Shown: piece after piece, positions 39,274 to 46,269 of the stretch
Position numbering within the stretch: position 1 is the first letter of the stretch
Layout: each line of letters starts with the position of its first letter
Assembly (NCBI GenBank): GCA_964636275.1
Contig: CAZWRN010000011.1
Span: forward strand, 1 to 48,357
DNA from: CAZWRN01 sp964636275
GTDB lineage: Bacteria > Patescibacteriota > Microgenomatia > Daviesbacterales > UBA10151
Direction of reading: 5' to 3'
Length of the DNA: 48,357 bases
Program-made: the position numbers and the translations under genes
Notes under the pieces: model-generated
What the model was told of the DNA's origin: nothing
The model's database searches: none
The model's input: the letters and a program-made list of their open reading frames with translations, nothing else

Positions 39274-40698
39274 ATGAATTCTGTTGATGACTCTGATATT
39301 AAAGCTGACCATCCTGAGGAGAAATGCGGCATTTTTGGAGTTTTTAATCTTGATAATGCCTCCCGTTATTGCTATTTAGGTCTTCAGGCTCTTCAACATC
39401 GCGGCCAAGAAGCTTCTGGTATTGCTGCAGTAAATGGCAAAATGCATATTCATAAAGATTTCGGTTTGGTTAGCCAGGTTTATAAAGATCAAGATTTTAG
39501 CCATTTAGGTGGAGGTATGGCGATTGGTCACAACCGTTATTCTACATCTGGCGGCAGTAAAGAACACAAATTTATCCAGCCAATCCATCAAAAAGGTGAA
39601 TCACTTGCCTTGGTCCATAACGGCAATCTCCCCTCACTAACCCGGCTCAAGGAGTTTCTCACTTCCAAAGGAGTGTCAGTCGAAAACTCCAATGATTCGA
39701 GCCTGATGTATGATGCTATTAAATACTTCATTCATCAAGGACATCCCCTTGAAACGGCAGTTGCCAAAGCTTACCCCCTGTTTACAGGGGTTTTTTGTAT
39801 CTTAGTGATGAATCAGGAAAAAATTGTCGCTGCTGTCGATCCTTGTGGTATCCGCCCGCTATGTATTGGCAAACTGGATGATGGATTCATTATCTCATCA
39901 GAGAGTTGCGGCTTAGACATTGTGGGTGCCGAATTTTTGCAGGAAGTTGGACCAGGGGAAATAGTTGAGATCTCGACTCATGGGGTGAAAACCTATCAAC
40001 TGGTCAAAGGGGAGCGGAAGATCGATTTATTTGAATTTATCTATTTTGCCAGGCCTGATTCTACTATTTTAGGTAAAAATGTCTATCAGTCCAGAGTCGA
40101 GATGGGCCGATATTTAGCCAAAGAGTATCCGATACAAGCTGATTTAGTAATACCGGTTCCTGAAACAGGCATACCTGGTGCAATAGGCTACGCTACTGAA
40201 TCCGGGATTCCTTTTCAAATGGGACTGATCAAAAATCGCTATATAGGAAGAACATTTATTATGCCCGACCAAAGGCTTAGAGAATCCAGAGTGCGGATGA
40301 AACTCAATCCGATCCCGGCAGTGATAAAAGGTAAAAAAATTATTATAGTAGATGACTCGATAGTTCGGGGCACCACCACCAAAAAATTGGTTTCGATGCT
40401 AAAAAAAGCTGGTGCTACAGAGGTCCATGTGGTGGTGACATCGCCGCCGGTAAAATATCCTGATTATTATGGTATTGATACTCCGGATCAAAAAGATTTG
40501 ATTGCCTCCTATCTGATCCCGGCAGAGATAGCCGCCGCTGTGGGAGCTGATTCGGTTAATTTTCTGTCTCTCAAGAATACTATTAAATCTGTTGGCCTGC
40601 CGGCTAAAATGTTTTGTACAGCCCCCTTTACCGGTGAATATCCAATTGATATCTTTGAGCGCAAACAAGAGATTATCTACGCCCCCACAAATAATTAA
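39274..40698 (+). CDS. purF: Amidophosphoribosyltransferase
   Basis: PurF makes phosphoribosylamine from PRPP and glutamine, the first committed step of purine synthesis. Cys18 in HPEEKCGIFGVF is the glutaminase nucleophile; the 17 residues before it look like a cleaved propeptide, as in Bacillus PurF. ALQHRGQEASGIA, GHNRYSTSG, VHNGNL and NDSSLMYDAI are the class II amidotransferase blocks. The PRPP-binding IIIVDDSIVRGTTTKKL is intact. Length is 474. The upstream TTG at 39208 cannot be the start, since it is the -35 itself. Confidence 0.95.
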   Translation: MNSVDDSDIKADHPEEKCGIFGVFNLDNASRYCYLGLQALQHRGQEASGIAAVNGKMHIHKDFGLVSQVYKDQDFSHLGGGMAIGHNRYSTSGGSKEHKFIQPIHQKGESLALVHNGNLPSLTRLKEFLTSKGVSVENSNDSSLMYDAIKYFIHQGHPLETAVAKAYPLFTGVFCILVMNQEKIVAAVDPCGIRPLCIGKLDDGFIISSESCGLDIVGAEFLQEVGPGEIVEISTHGVKTYQLVKGERKIDLFEFIYFARPDSTILGKNVYQSRVEMGRYLAKEYPIQADLVIPVPETGIPGAIGYATESGIPFQMGLIKNRYIGRTFIMPDQRLRESRVRMKLNPIPAVIKGKKIIIVDDSIVRGTTTKKLVSMLKKAGATEVHVVVTSPPVKYPDYYGIDTPDQKDLIASYLIPAEIAAAVGADSVNFLSLKNTIKSVGLPAKMFCTAPFTGEYPIDIFERKQEIIYAPTNN

Positions 40699-40776
40699 AT
40701 AATCCAATAATCCAATAATCCAATAATCCAATAATCAATAATCCAACAATTCAACAATCTAACAATTTAATAATCT
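40698..40776 (+). repeat. Tandem 8-base repeat array AATAATCC / AACAATTT
   Basis: Ten units of about eight bases: AATAATCC four times, a 7-base AATAATC, AATAATCC, then AACAATTC, AACAATCT, AACAATTT and AATAATCT. The purF stop codon lies in the first unit. A pyrimidine-rich tract (about 40,775-40,836) follows. Confidence 0.9.
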
Positions 40777-40841
40777 CATCCCCTATCCCACTTCAACTAT
40801 CTTGCTTCTCACCTCTCACTTCTCATTTCTCGTCATATTTT

Positions 40842-40870
40842 TTGCATCTGACGGCTAGTTGTGTTAAATT
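40842..40870 (+). promoter_or_regulatory. Promoter of the DHFR-like gene
   Basis: -35 TTGCAT (40842-40847), 17-base spacer, -10 TAAATT (40865-40870), nine bases to the ATG at 40880. Confidence 0.65.
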
Positions 40871-40879
40871 TGCAACTAT

Positions 40880-41428
40880 ATGTTTATTGAAGCAATGGCA
40901 GTAATGACCATCAACGGTCTGACTACAATTGGTGATAAATCTCCGGCTGAGTGGGCGTCAGTAGCCGATCAAAAAAAGTTGCAGCAAAAATTGGCTGAAT
41001 ATCAAGATGGGATAGCCATAGTTGGATCGGGCACCGTTGGGTCTGATCCATCCTGGTATGTCCAACGAGCTTTACTTGGCGGGCCCCGACGAGTTGTAAT
41101 GACATCACGCCCTAATGATTACCGGGATTTTCAGCATCCAGGACAGATCGAATTTGTTGATTTTACCCCCGCTGAGTTAGTTAAACACTATGAGAAACAG
41201 GGGATAGAGAAGGGTCTATTATTAGCGGGAGAAAAAGTGATGGGGGCCTTCTTAGCAGCTGATCTGATAGATCGGTTTTCTTTGACAATAGAACCAAGAA
41301 TTGTTGGTCAGGGAAAAAGTCTGGCTCTTGGTACATTTGACAGAGATTTTCGACTGGCTAGAGTGAATACTCATGTAGATGCCCCGGATACTGTATTTAT
41401 TAGATACGATCGAAACCGAAAACCATGA
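40880..41428 (+). CDS. Dihydrofolate reductase / RibD C-terminal family protein
   Basis: The 182-residue protein has the DHFR-like fold of the RibD C-terminal domain: MAVMTINGLTT at the start (equivalent to the SxDGxI strand), IAIVGSGTV, RRVVMTSRP, GLLLAGEKVMGAFLAADLIDRFSLTIEPRIVGQGKSL. Such proteins reduce a pteridine, pyrimidine or folate with NADPH. It overlaps the CofE-like gene by four bases (ATGA), so the two are coupled. With FolD and GlyA in the same window, a role as an alternative dihydrofolate reductase is attractive, but the substrate is not settled by sequence. Confidence 0.8.
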   Translation: MFIEAMAVMTINGLTTIGDKSPAEWASVADQKKLQQKLAEYQDGIAIVGSGTVGSDPSWYVQRALLGGPRRVVMTSRPNDYRDFQHPGQIEFVDFTPAELVKHYEKQGIEKGLLLAGEKVMGAFLAADLIDRFSLTIEPRIVGQGKSLALGTFDRDFRLARVNTHVDAPDTVFIRYDRNRKP

Positions 41429-42158
41429 AAATTACCGCCATTAAAACTCACAAAATAACTGTCCATGACACCGATCTGTTGCAGATTTTGGATAGGTATC
41501 TGCCTGAGGTATCTGAAGGATCAATTGTGGCAGTCACTTCCAAAGTTGTCGCTTTGTGTGAAGGTCGGGTAGTCAAAACAGACCAGACAGATAAAGAATC
41601 ACTGATTAAAAAAGAGGCTGAATACTACTTACCTCGCGCGTCCAGCAAGTACGGTGTTTCACTCACCATCACTGGCGGACAACTGATTGCTACAGCCGGT
41701 ATTGATGAATCAAATGCCGATGGCTACTTTGTTTTGTGGCCAGAGGACGCCCAAAAAAGCGCTAATTCAATTCGAAAATACTTGCAGGAAAAATTTCAAA
41801 TAAAACAACTAGGAGTTATTATCACTGATAGTAAGACCACTCCCTTGCGGTGGGGCGTGACAGGGACCGCTATCGCTTATAGTGGGTTTCAACCTTTACA
41901 TGATCTGATTGGTACACCAGATTTATTTGGCAGAGAGCTAAAAATGACTAAAGTAAATATCGTCGATGGTCTGGCTGGTGCAGCTGTACTGGTCATGGGA
42001 GAGGGGACCGAACAAACCCCACTGGCTATTATTGAAGAAGTTGGATTTGTTCAATTTGTTAGTGAAAATCCTTCACAAATTGAATTAAAGAGTCNNNNNN
42101 NNNNTACCAACCGATTTTATCTACTGCTGACTGGCAAAAAGGAGAAGCGCATGACTGA
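41425..42158 (+). CDS. CofE-like gamma-glutamyl ligase (putative folate polyglutamylation), broken by assembly gap
   Basis: The protein resembles the F420-0:gamma-glutamyl ligase CofE: GSIVAVTSKVVALCEGRVV, TGGQLIATAGIDESNADGYFVLWP, LGVIITDSKTTPLRWGVTGTAIAYSGF, DLFGRELKMTKVNIVDGLAGAAVLVMGEG. No other F420 gene is seen here; in CPR genomes such proteins are commonly annotated as folate gamma-glutamate ligases. A run of 10 Ns (42,095-42,104) shifts the frame: after it YQPILSTADWQKGEAHD, ending at TGA 42156-42158, reads as the C terminus in the +1 phase. The true gap length should therefore be 2 modulo 3. Confidence 0.8.
42095..42104. other. Assembly gap (10 Ns)
   Basis: Ten N characters interrupt the CofE-like gene. 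Reading straight through them joins two unrelated proteins, so the number of Ns is not the real length. Confidence 0.98.
42141..42144 (+). promoter_or_regulatory. Shine-Dalgarno GGAG of fur
   Basis: GGAG sits six bases before the ATG at 42151, inside the end of the CofE-like gene. This is one of the few clear Shine-Dalgarno sites in the window and belongs to an operon-internal gene. Confidence 0.65.
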
Positions 42159-42573
42159 TCAAGAAATTATTTCCACCCTCAAACAAAAAAAGTTTAAAAT
42201 AACCCGCGTCAGATCGGGGATAATCACCCAGTTTACTCAAGCTAAATCGCCGCTGGCTGCCAAAGAGCTCTTAGATTATTTTCATACCCAAGGTTTAAAA
42301 ATAAATAAGACTACAGTGTATCGAGAGTTGGCTTTTTTACTGGGTGAAAATATTATAAAAGAGATCGAGTTTGGCGAGGGGCAAAAAAGATACGAATTAG
42401 AAGACTTTAAACACCACCATCATCTGATCTGTCTCAAATGTCGTAAAGTAGAAGATGTCGAGTTAAAAACTGATCTGGATCAGGAGGAGGCTCGTTTTTT
42501 CAAAGAACAGGGTTTTAAGGTAGTCAATCATTCTTTAGAGTTTTTTGGCTATTGTAAAAACTGCCAGAAATAA
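42151..42573 (+). CDS. fur: Fur family transcriptional regulator
   Basis: The 140-residue protein has the Fur winged-helix: KFKITRVRSGIITQFTQAKSPLAAKELLDYF and KINKTTVYRELAFLLGENII, then the metal region EDFKHHHHLICLKCRKVEDVE and a C-terminal CKNCQK. Both CxxC pairs for structural zinc and the histidine cluster for regulatory metal are present, so it should sense a divalent metal (Fe, Zn or Mn) or peroxide; the sequence does not decide. It follows the CofE-like gene, overlapping it by eight bases, and is translated from its own GGAG site. Confidence 0.9.
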   Translation: MTDQEIISTLKQKKFKITRVRSGIITQFTQAKSPLAAKELLDYFHTQGLKINKTTVYRELAFLLGENIIKEIEFGEGQKRYELEDFKHHHHLICLKCRKVEDVELKTDLDQEEARFFKEQGFKVVNHSLEFFGYCKNCQK

Positions 42574-42584
42574 GCGGTATATGC

Positions 42585-42590
42585 TACTAT
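42585..42590 (+). promoter_or_regulatory. -10 element of the glycosyltransferase gene
   Basis: TACTAT ends six bases before the ATG at 42597. There is no clear -35. Confidence 0.45.
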
Positions 42591-42596
42591 GAAAAC

Positions 42597-43295
42597 ATGA
42601 ATTTTCAGCTTGATGATGTGGTTGTCATTACTCCTTTATACAATGAAGCTCATCATCTCCATTCACTGCTTGATTCAATTAAAAAAACTGGCTTAAAAAA
42701 TTTGATTTTTGGGGTTAGTCCCAACAGTATTGATGATACCAAGCTCATATTGCATCAGGCCGGTCTTTTTTACACTGTTCCGAAAGAAGACGGGTATGAT
42801 TTTGCGGTTGAAGCCGCGTTAAATCAGATCGAAGAGGTCTATCCAGAGACCAAACTGGTCCTATTTTCGGAAGCTCATCAAGTATATGACAAAGCTGTGA
42901 TTGAAAAGTTTCTGCAAAAAATAAATCAGGGTGCCGATCTGGTGATGGGGATTCATCAGAAAAAATCAATTAATACCAATTGGTTTGAAAGAATAGGGGA
43001 AAAAATGATTATTTTCCCGCTGCAAATCTTTTTCCGTCGCAAAATTCGTGATATCAGTCCATTTAGAATGGTTAGACGGGAATTGATTCAAAAATTTGAT
43101 TTAGAACCCAAAAAGTATCGTCTGCCGACAGAGATGATCGTTAAATCCCTGGCAATGAACCTCAATATTATTGAGCTACCAGTCAATACTAAACAGATCT
43201 CAACTGATTCACCAGATATGGCCACATTAATTGAAAAAAATGCTGACTCTTTGTCAGCTTTGCAATTTATAAATTACAAACCGCAGGATAATTAA
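42597..43295 (+). CDS. GT2-type glycosyltransferase
   Basis: VVVITPLYNEAHHLHSLLDSI is the start of a GT-A nucleotide-sugar-binding fold. In place of the usual DxD the strand reads LVLFSEAHQVYDKAVIEKF, and the family's later block RDISPFRMVRRELIQKF resembles dolichol-phosphate-mannose-type enzymes. At 232 residues there is room for only the catalytic domain; no membrane helix is obvious apart from a short IIFPLQIFF stretch. The lack of a clear DxD means the enzyme may be atypical or inactive. It stands after fur with its own -10. Confidence 0.75.
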   Translation: MNFQLDDVVVITPLYNEAHHLHSLLDSIKKTGLKNLIFGVSPNSIDDTKLILHQAGLFYTVPKEDGYDFAVEAALNQIEEVYPETKLVLFSEAHQVYDKAVIEKFLQKINQGADLVMGIHQKKSINTNWFERIGEKMIIFPLQIFFRRKIRDISPFRMVRRELIQKFDLEPKKYRLPTEMIVKSLAMNLNIIELPVNTKQISTDSPDMATLIEKNADSLSALQFINYKPQDN

Positions 43296-43309
43296 TCAGC
43301 TTAAAAATC

Positions 43310-43338
43310 TTGTTTTATATCCGATAGTATTTTATAAT
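43310..43338 (+). promoter_or_regulatory. Promoter of the 507-residue orphan
   Basis: -35 TTGTTT (43310-43315), 17-base spacer, -10 TATAAT (43333-43338), seven bases to the ATG at 43346. Confidence 0.75.
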
Positions 43339-43345
43339 ATGATTC

Positions 43346-44869
43346 ATGCCTCATTCCAGAGAGAACAATGACAGACTAAAAAAGATTATATTAGAAGCAG
43401 CCAGTGAAGCAACCGGTGGTAAATTGGATCCTTCTTTTGAGATTGATGCTTCGGCTGCTAGACTGGCAGATAGTACAAGTGCATTTTTAGATGTTTTAAA
43501 AAGCAATTTTCCTCCTACAGTTGGACGCAGAGTACAGGAGCAGAGATTTGCTAGTGAATTATTGGTAGCTTTCAGAAGATCCGCTTTAGAGTCACAGGTT
43601 TCAGTTACCCATCCACACATTCAAATGGTAGATGTATTGCGAGAACCACTCAATTTGCATGTTCTAAATGGAGATCAACCGACCCAGATCCTTCCATTTG
43701 ACGATCAGCAGAGAGTAATGCTGGCCCATTTTACAGCAGCCTCACTTACCGATCTTAACCATCATATTTATCCCCGGATCAGCCGTCAAAGAGTCGAAAA
43801 CTCATCAGGTGGAGCTTTTACTTTGAGCGAATTAAGAAGAAGATTATTTGATCCTTTGCAGGAGACTGGTATAGTAGAATCTTCAAATGATGGTTTTTTA
43901 TTAAATGCTTCACTTCGGACTGTGAGGCAGGCACTTATTGCCCCTGATGAAGCTCTTATTCGAGTAATTCCTTTTGACAAATGGCAGCAAGATGAATTTG
44001 GGAAAAAGCTTATCCCTGCAGCTTTAGCACCGACAGTGGATGCTCTGGCTCAGATCGCTGATCAGAGATCAGGGGACGAACGGATTTTATTGGAGCAATT
44101 AAGTGCAATTACCGGTAAGAAAATTGATGCAATCAAAAGAGATCTAAGAATCCTAAAGGATCTAAATTTGCTGGCAGCCGGTATAAGAAGCAAAGGAACC
44201 AGAGTTGCAGACGTTTCTGGATATATTCATACCATCAGCCGTAATCTGGACAAACCTCCAGTAGTGGTAACTGAGGTATCTAGACAACGGATTGATCACT
44301 CAGAGTCAATGGATGAAGAGTTACCGTCTTACAAACTACCAATTAAAAATGAAGAAGTTGCGAAAAAAAAGTTTGACAATCCGGACAAGCTATTACTATT
44401 GGAATTTGGTGAACGGAAACAAAGTATTATTGCTATAGCATCAAAAGATCTGGATCCTAAAAAAATGCATCGACCAAGTGCAATTATAAATAATGGCGGT
44501 AGACTAAATGCTGTAGATATGAGCGGGAAATTAGTTTGGGATCAGTTAATATCGTTAGGATTATCTGTTAGAACAGGTCGAGATCATCACAAAGAATTAA
44601 CTCCAGTTGGGGCGCTGGTGGCAACACTTTTTCCTTATCCAGAAATTTCTCAAAGAGCTTCAGTTATTGGAAATGGTAAAAAGGGAGCGGTAGAAATAGT
44701 TGCCCTACATATTGCTCATCAGTTTAAAGCTATTCAGGATAATAGAGTTCATATTTCATGTTCGAAAGAAGATAGAGTAAAATTAGAAAGATTTATCAGT
44801 GGATCTCAAGAGATTTTAAGAAAAAGTAATCTTTTGTGTCATTGCCCTGATTGTACTGAGAAGAAATAA
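43346..44869 (+). CDS. Hypothetical protein, 507 aa, with winged-helix-like segment and C-terminal CxC..C motif
   Basis: I do not recognise this large protein. Around residues 245-290 the segment ILLEQLSAITGKKIDAIKRD followed by LRILKDLNLLAAG looks like a winged helix-turn-helix. A second helical region near 155-195 (FTLSELRRRLFDPLQETGIVE) has a similar shape. The C-terminal 20 residues have LLCHCPDCTEKK, a possible zinc ribbon half, with another cysteine 35 residues earlier (HISCSKED). Residues 340-440 look alpha/beta. There is no membrane segment. A very good promoter precedes it. It may be a DNA-binding or transcription-related protein, but that is a guess from local patterns. Confidence 0.65.
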   Translation: MPHSRENNDRLKKIILEAASEATGGKLDPSFEIDASAARLADSTSAFLDVLKSNFPPTVGRRVQEQRFASELLVAFRRSALESQVSVTHPHIQMVDVLREPLNLHVLNGDQPTQILPFDDQQRVMLAHFTAASLTDLNHHIYPRISRQRVENSSGGAFTLSELRRRLFDPLQETGIVESSNDGFLLNASLRTVRQALIAPDEALIRVIPFDKWQQDEFGKKLIPAALAPTVDALAQIADQRSGDERILLEQLSAITGKKIDAIKRDLRILKDLNLLAAGIRSKGTRVADVSGYIHTISRNLDKPPVVVTEVSRQRIDHSESMDEELPSYKLPIKNEEVAKKKFDNPDKLLLLEFGERKQSIIAIASKDLDPKKMHRPSAIINNGGRLNAVDMSGKLVWDQLISLGLSVRTGRDHHKELTPVGALVATLFPYPEISQRASVIGNGKKGAVEIVALHIAHQFKAIQDNRVHISCSKEDRVKLERFISGSQEILRKSNLLCHCPDCTEKK

Positions 44870-44876
44870 TTAACAG

Positions 44877-44882
44877 TATACT
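44877..44882 (+). promoter_or_regulatory. -10 element of the dihydrouridine synthase gene
   Basis: TATACT ends four bases before the ATG at 44887. A TTGTAC at 44851-44856 is 20 bases away, too far for a standard -35. Confidence 0.45.
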
Positions 44883-44886
44883 AAAA

Positions 44887-45858
44887 ATGAAAAACTTCTG
44901 GCGTGATTTACCAAAACCAATATTTGCTTTAGCGCCTCTTGACGAGGTGACAGATACTGTTTTTAGACGGGTGGTTTCTTCATGTGCCAAACCTGATGTC
45001 ATGTTTACCGAGTTTACTTCAGTTGAAGGTCTCACCTCTAAAGGAGCCGATAAAGTGATCCATCGTCTTAAATATACTCCTGAAGAACATCCACTGATTG
45101 CCCAAATATGGGGGAAAGATTTAGAAGCATTTACAGAAGTAGCAGCCCTGGTTAAAAAGCTGGGATTTGATGGAGTTGATATCAACATGGGTTGTCCTGA
45201 AAGAGGGATCACCAAAAGAGGTTGCTGCAGTGCTTTGATCGATAATCCCGAGTTGGCAGCAGATATTATTGCAGCTGTCAAAAAAGGTGCAGGTGAGCTG
45301 CCAGTTAGTGTTAAAACCAGATGCGGTTTTAAAAACTGGAAAACCGAGGAGTGGATTACATTTTTATTAAAACAGGATATCCAGTGTCTGACAGTTCATG
45401 GCCGGATCGCCAAAGAGATGAGTCATTTCCCAGCCCGCTGGGATGAGATCGCCAAGGCGGTTAAAATTCGTGACGAGTTGGGAGTAAAGACGGTCATACT
45501 TGGCAATGGTGATGTTTCAAGTTCAGCTGATGCTTATGACAAAATTAAACAGTCAGGAGTGGATGGGGTAATGATCGGTCGGGGGATTTTTCATGATCAG
45601 TGGATCTTTAGAAAAGACCCAACCCAATATCAGCCAACTATTCAGGAGCGGCTAGATCTTTTATTGAAACACGCTGAACTTTTTGACAAAGTCTGGGGAG
45701 CTAGCAAAAACTTTGCCATTTTAAAAAAATTTTTCAAAGCCTATTTACACGACTTTGATGGAGCAGCTGAGATGAGAGCTGAACTGATGCAGTCATCTGG
45801 TATAGCTGATGTAAGAAAAATTGTCACCCGTTTACAATCAATAAATCGTAAATCGTAA
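44887..45858 (+). CDS. dus: tRNA-dihydrouridine synthase
   Basis: Dus enzymes reduce uridines in tRNA D-loops with FMN and NADPH. The N-terminal PIFALAPLDEVTDTVFRRVV is the FMN-binding start, MFTEFTSVEGL follows, and VDINMGCPERGITKRGCCSAL contains the catalytic cysteine (the GCP Cys). KTRCGFKNWKTEEW, LTVHGRIAKEMSHFPARWDEI and GNGDVSSSADAYDKIKQSGVDGVMIGRG complete the barrel. Length (323) is normal. The last codons and the stop lie in a 7-base tandem repeat, so the C terminus (NRKS) is probably variable. Confidence 0.94.
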   Translation: MKNFWRDLPKPIFALAPLDEVTDTVFRRVVSSCAKPDVMFTEFTSVEGLTSKGADKVIHRLKYTPEEHPLIAQIWGKDLEAFTEVAALVKKLGFDGVDINMGCPERGITKRGCCSALIDNPELAADIIAAVKKGAGELPVSVKTRCGFKNWKTEEWITFLLKQDIQCLTVHGRIAKEMSHFPARWDEIAKAVKIRDELGVKTVILGNGDVSSSADAYDKIKQSGVDGVMIGRGIFHDQWIFRKDPTQYQPTIQERLDLLLKHAELFDKVWGASKNFAILKKFFKAYLHDFDGAAEMRAELMQSSGIADVRKIVTRLQSINRKS

Positions 45859-45884
45859 ATCGTAAATCGTAAATCTTAAATCTT
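45843..45884 (+). repeat. Tandem 7-base repeat AAATCGT / AAATCTT
   Basis: Four copies of AAATCGT and two of AAATCTT run without interruption. The dus stop codon is in the second to third copy, and the FKBP -35 TTGTTT starts in the last one. Confidence 0.9.
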
Positions 45885-45911
45885 GTTTTATGTTCCGTTT
45901 TCTGGTTAAAT
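45883..45911 (+). promoter_or_regulatory. Promoter of the FKBP gene
   Basis: -35 TTGTTT (45883-45888), 17-base spacer, -10 TTAAAT (45906-45911), seven bases to the ATG at 45919. Confidence 0.65.
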
Positions 45912-45918
45912 AACATCC

Positions 45919-46248
45919 ATGGCTGATACAAAATTTAAAATTGAAGAACTAAAGACCGGCGAAGGTGATGAAGTTCAAAGTGGTGATTATGTCACTATCC
46001 ATTACACTGGCTGGCTGGAAGACGGGACTGTTTTTGATAGTTCAGTCAAAAGAGGTACTCCATTTCAAACCAGAATCGGAGTCGGTCAGGTAATAGCTGG
46101 TTGGGACATGGGAGTGATAGGAATGAAAAAAGGTTCTAAAAGAAAACTCACCATCCCACCAGAGTTAGCCTATGGTGACAATGCAGTCAGTATCATCCCA
46201 CCCAATTCCACCCTCATCTTTGAGGTTGAATTAATAGATATCACTTAG
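45919..46248 (+). CDS. FKBP-type peptidyl-prolyl cis-trans isomerase
   Basis: A single FKBP domain of 109 residues that speeds proline isomerisation during protein folding. The active-site pattern is complete: YVTIHYTGWLEDGTVFDSSVKRGTPF, VIAGWDMGVIGMKKGSKRKLTIPPELAYGDN and PPNSTLIFEVELIDI. There is no signal peptide, so it is likely cytoplasmic. It is monocistronic and has a good promoter starting in the repeat array behind dus. Confidence 0.94.
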   Translation: MADTKFKIEELKTGEGDEVQSGDYVTIHYTGWLEDGTVFDSSVKRGTPFQTRIGVGQVIAGWDMGVIGMKKGSKRKLTIPPELAYGDNAVSIIPPNSTLIFEVELIDIT

Positions 46249-46257
46249 TTTCTGCGA

Positions 46258-46263
46258 TATAAT
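46258..46263 (+). promoter_or_regulatory. -10 element of the DUF2207 gene
   Basis: TATAAT ends six bases before a GTG start at 46270, again a leaderless arrangement. No clear -35. Confidence 0.6.
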
Positions 46264-46269
46264 AATCCA

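Noticed and set aside
40698..40776. A CRISPR array
   Set aside because: The units are 8 bases, directly adjacent, with no spacers and no cas genes nearby.
41425..42573. A CofE-Fur fusion protein of 382 residues
   Set aside because: The frame passes through ten Ns. The true ligase C terminus reads in another phase, and fur has its own ATG and Shine-Dalgarno site.
44796..45281. A 161-residue minus-strand ORF across the orphan-dus junction
   Set aside because: It overlaps two convincing plus-strand genes and mirrors the conserved Dus motifs, so it is a shadow frame.
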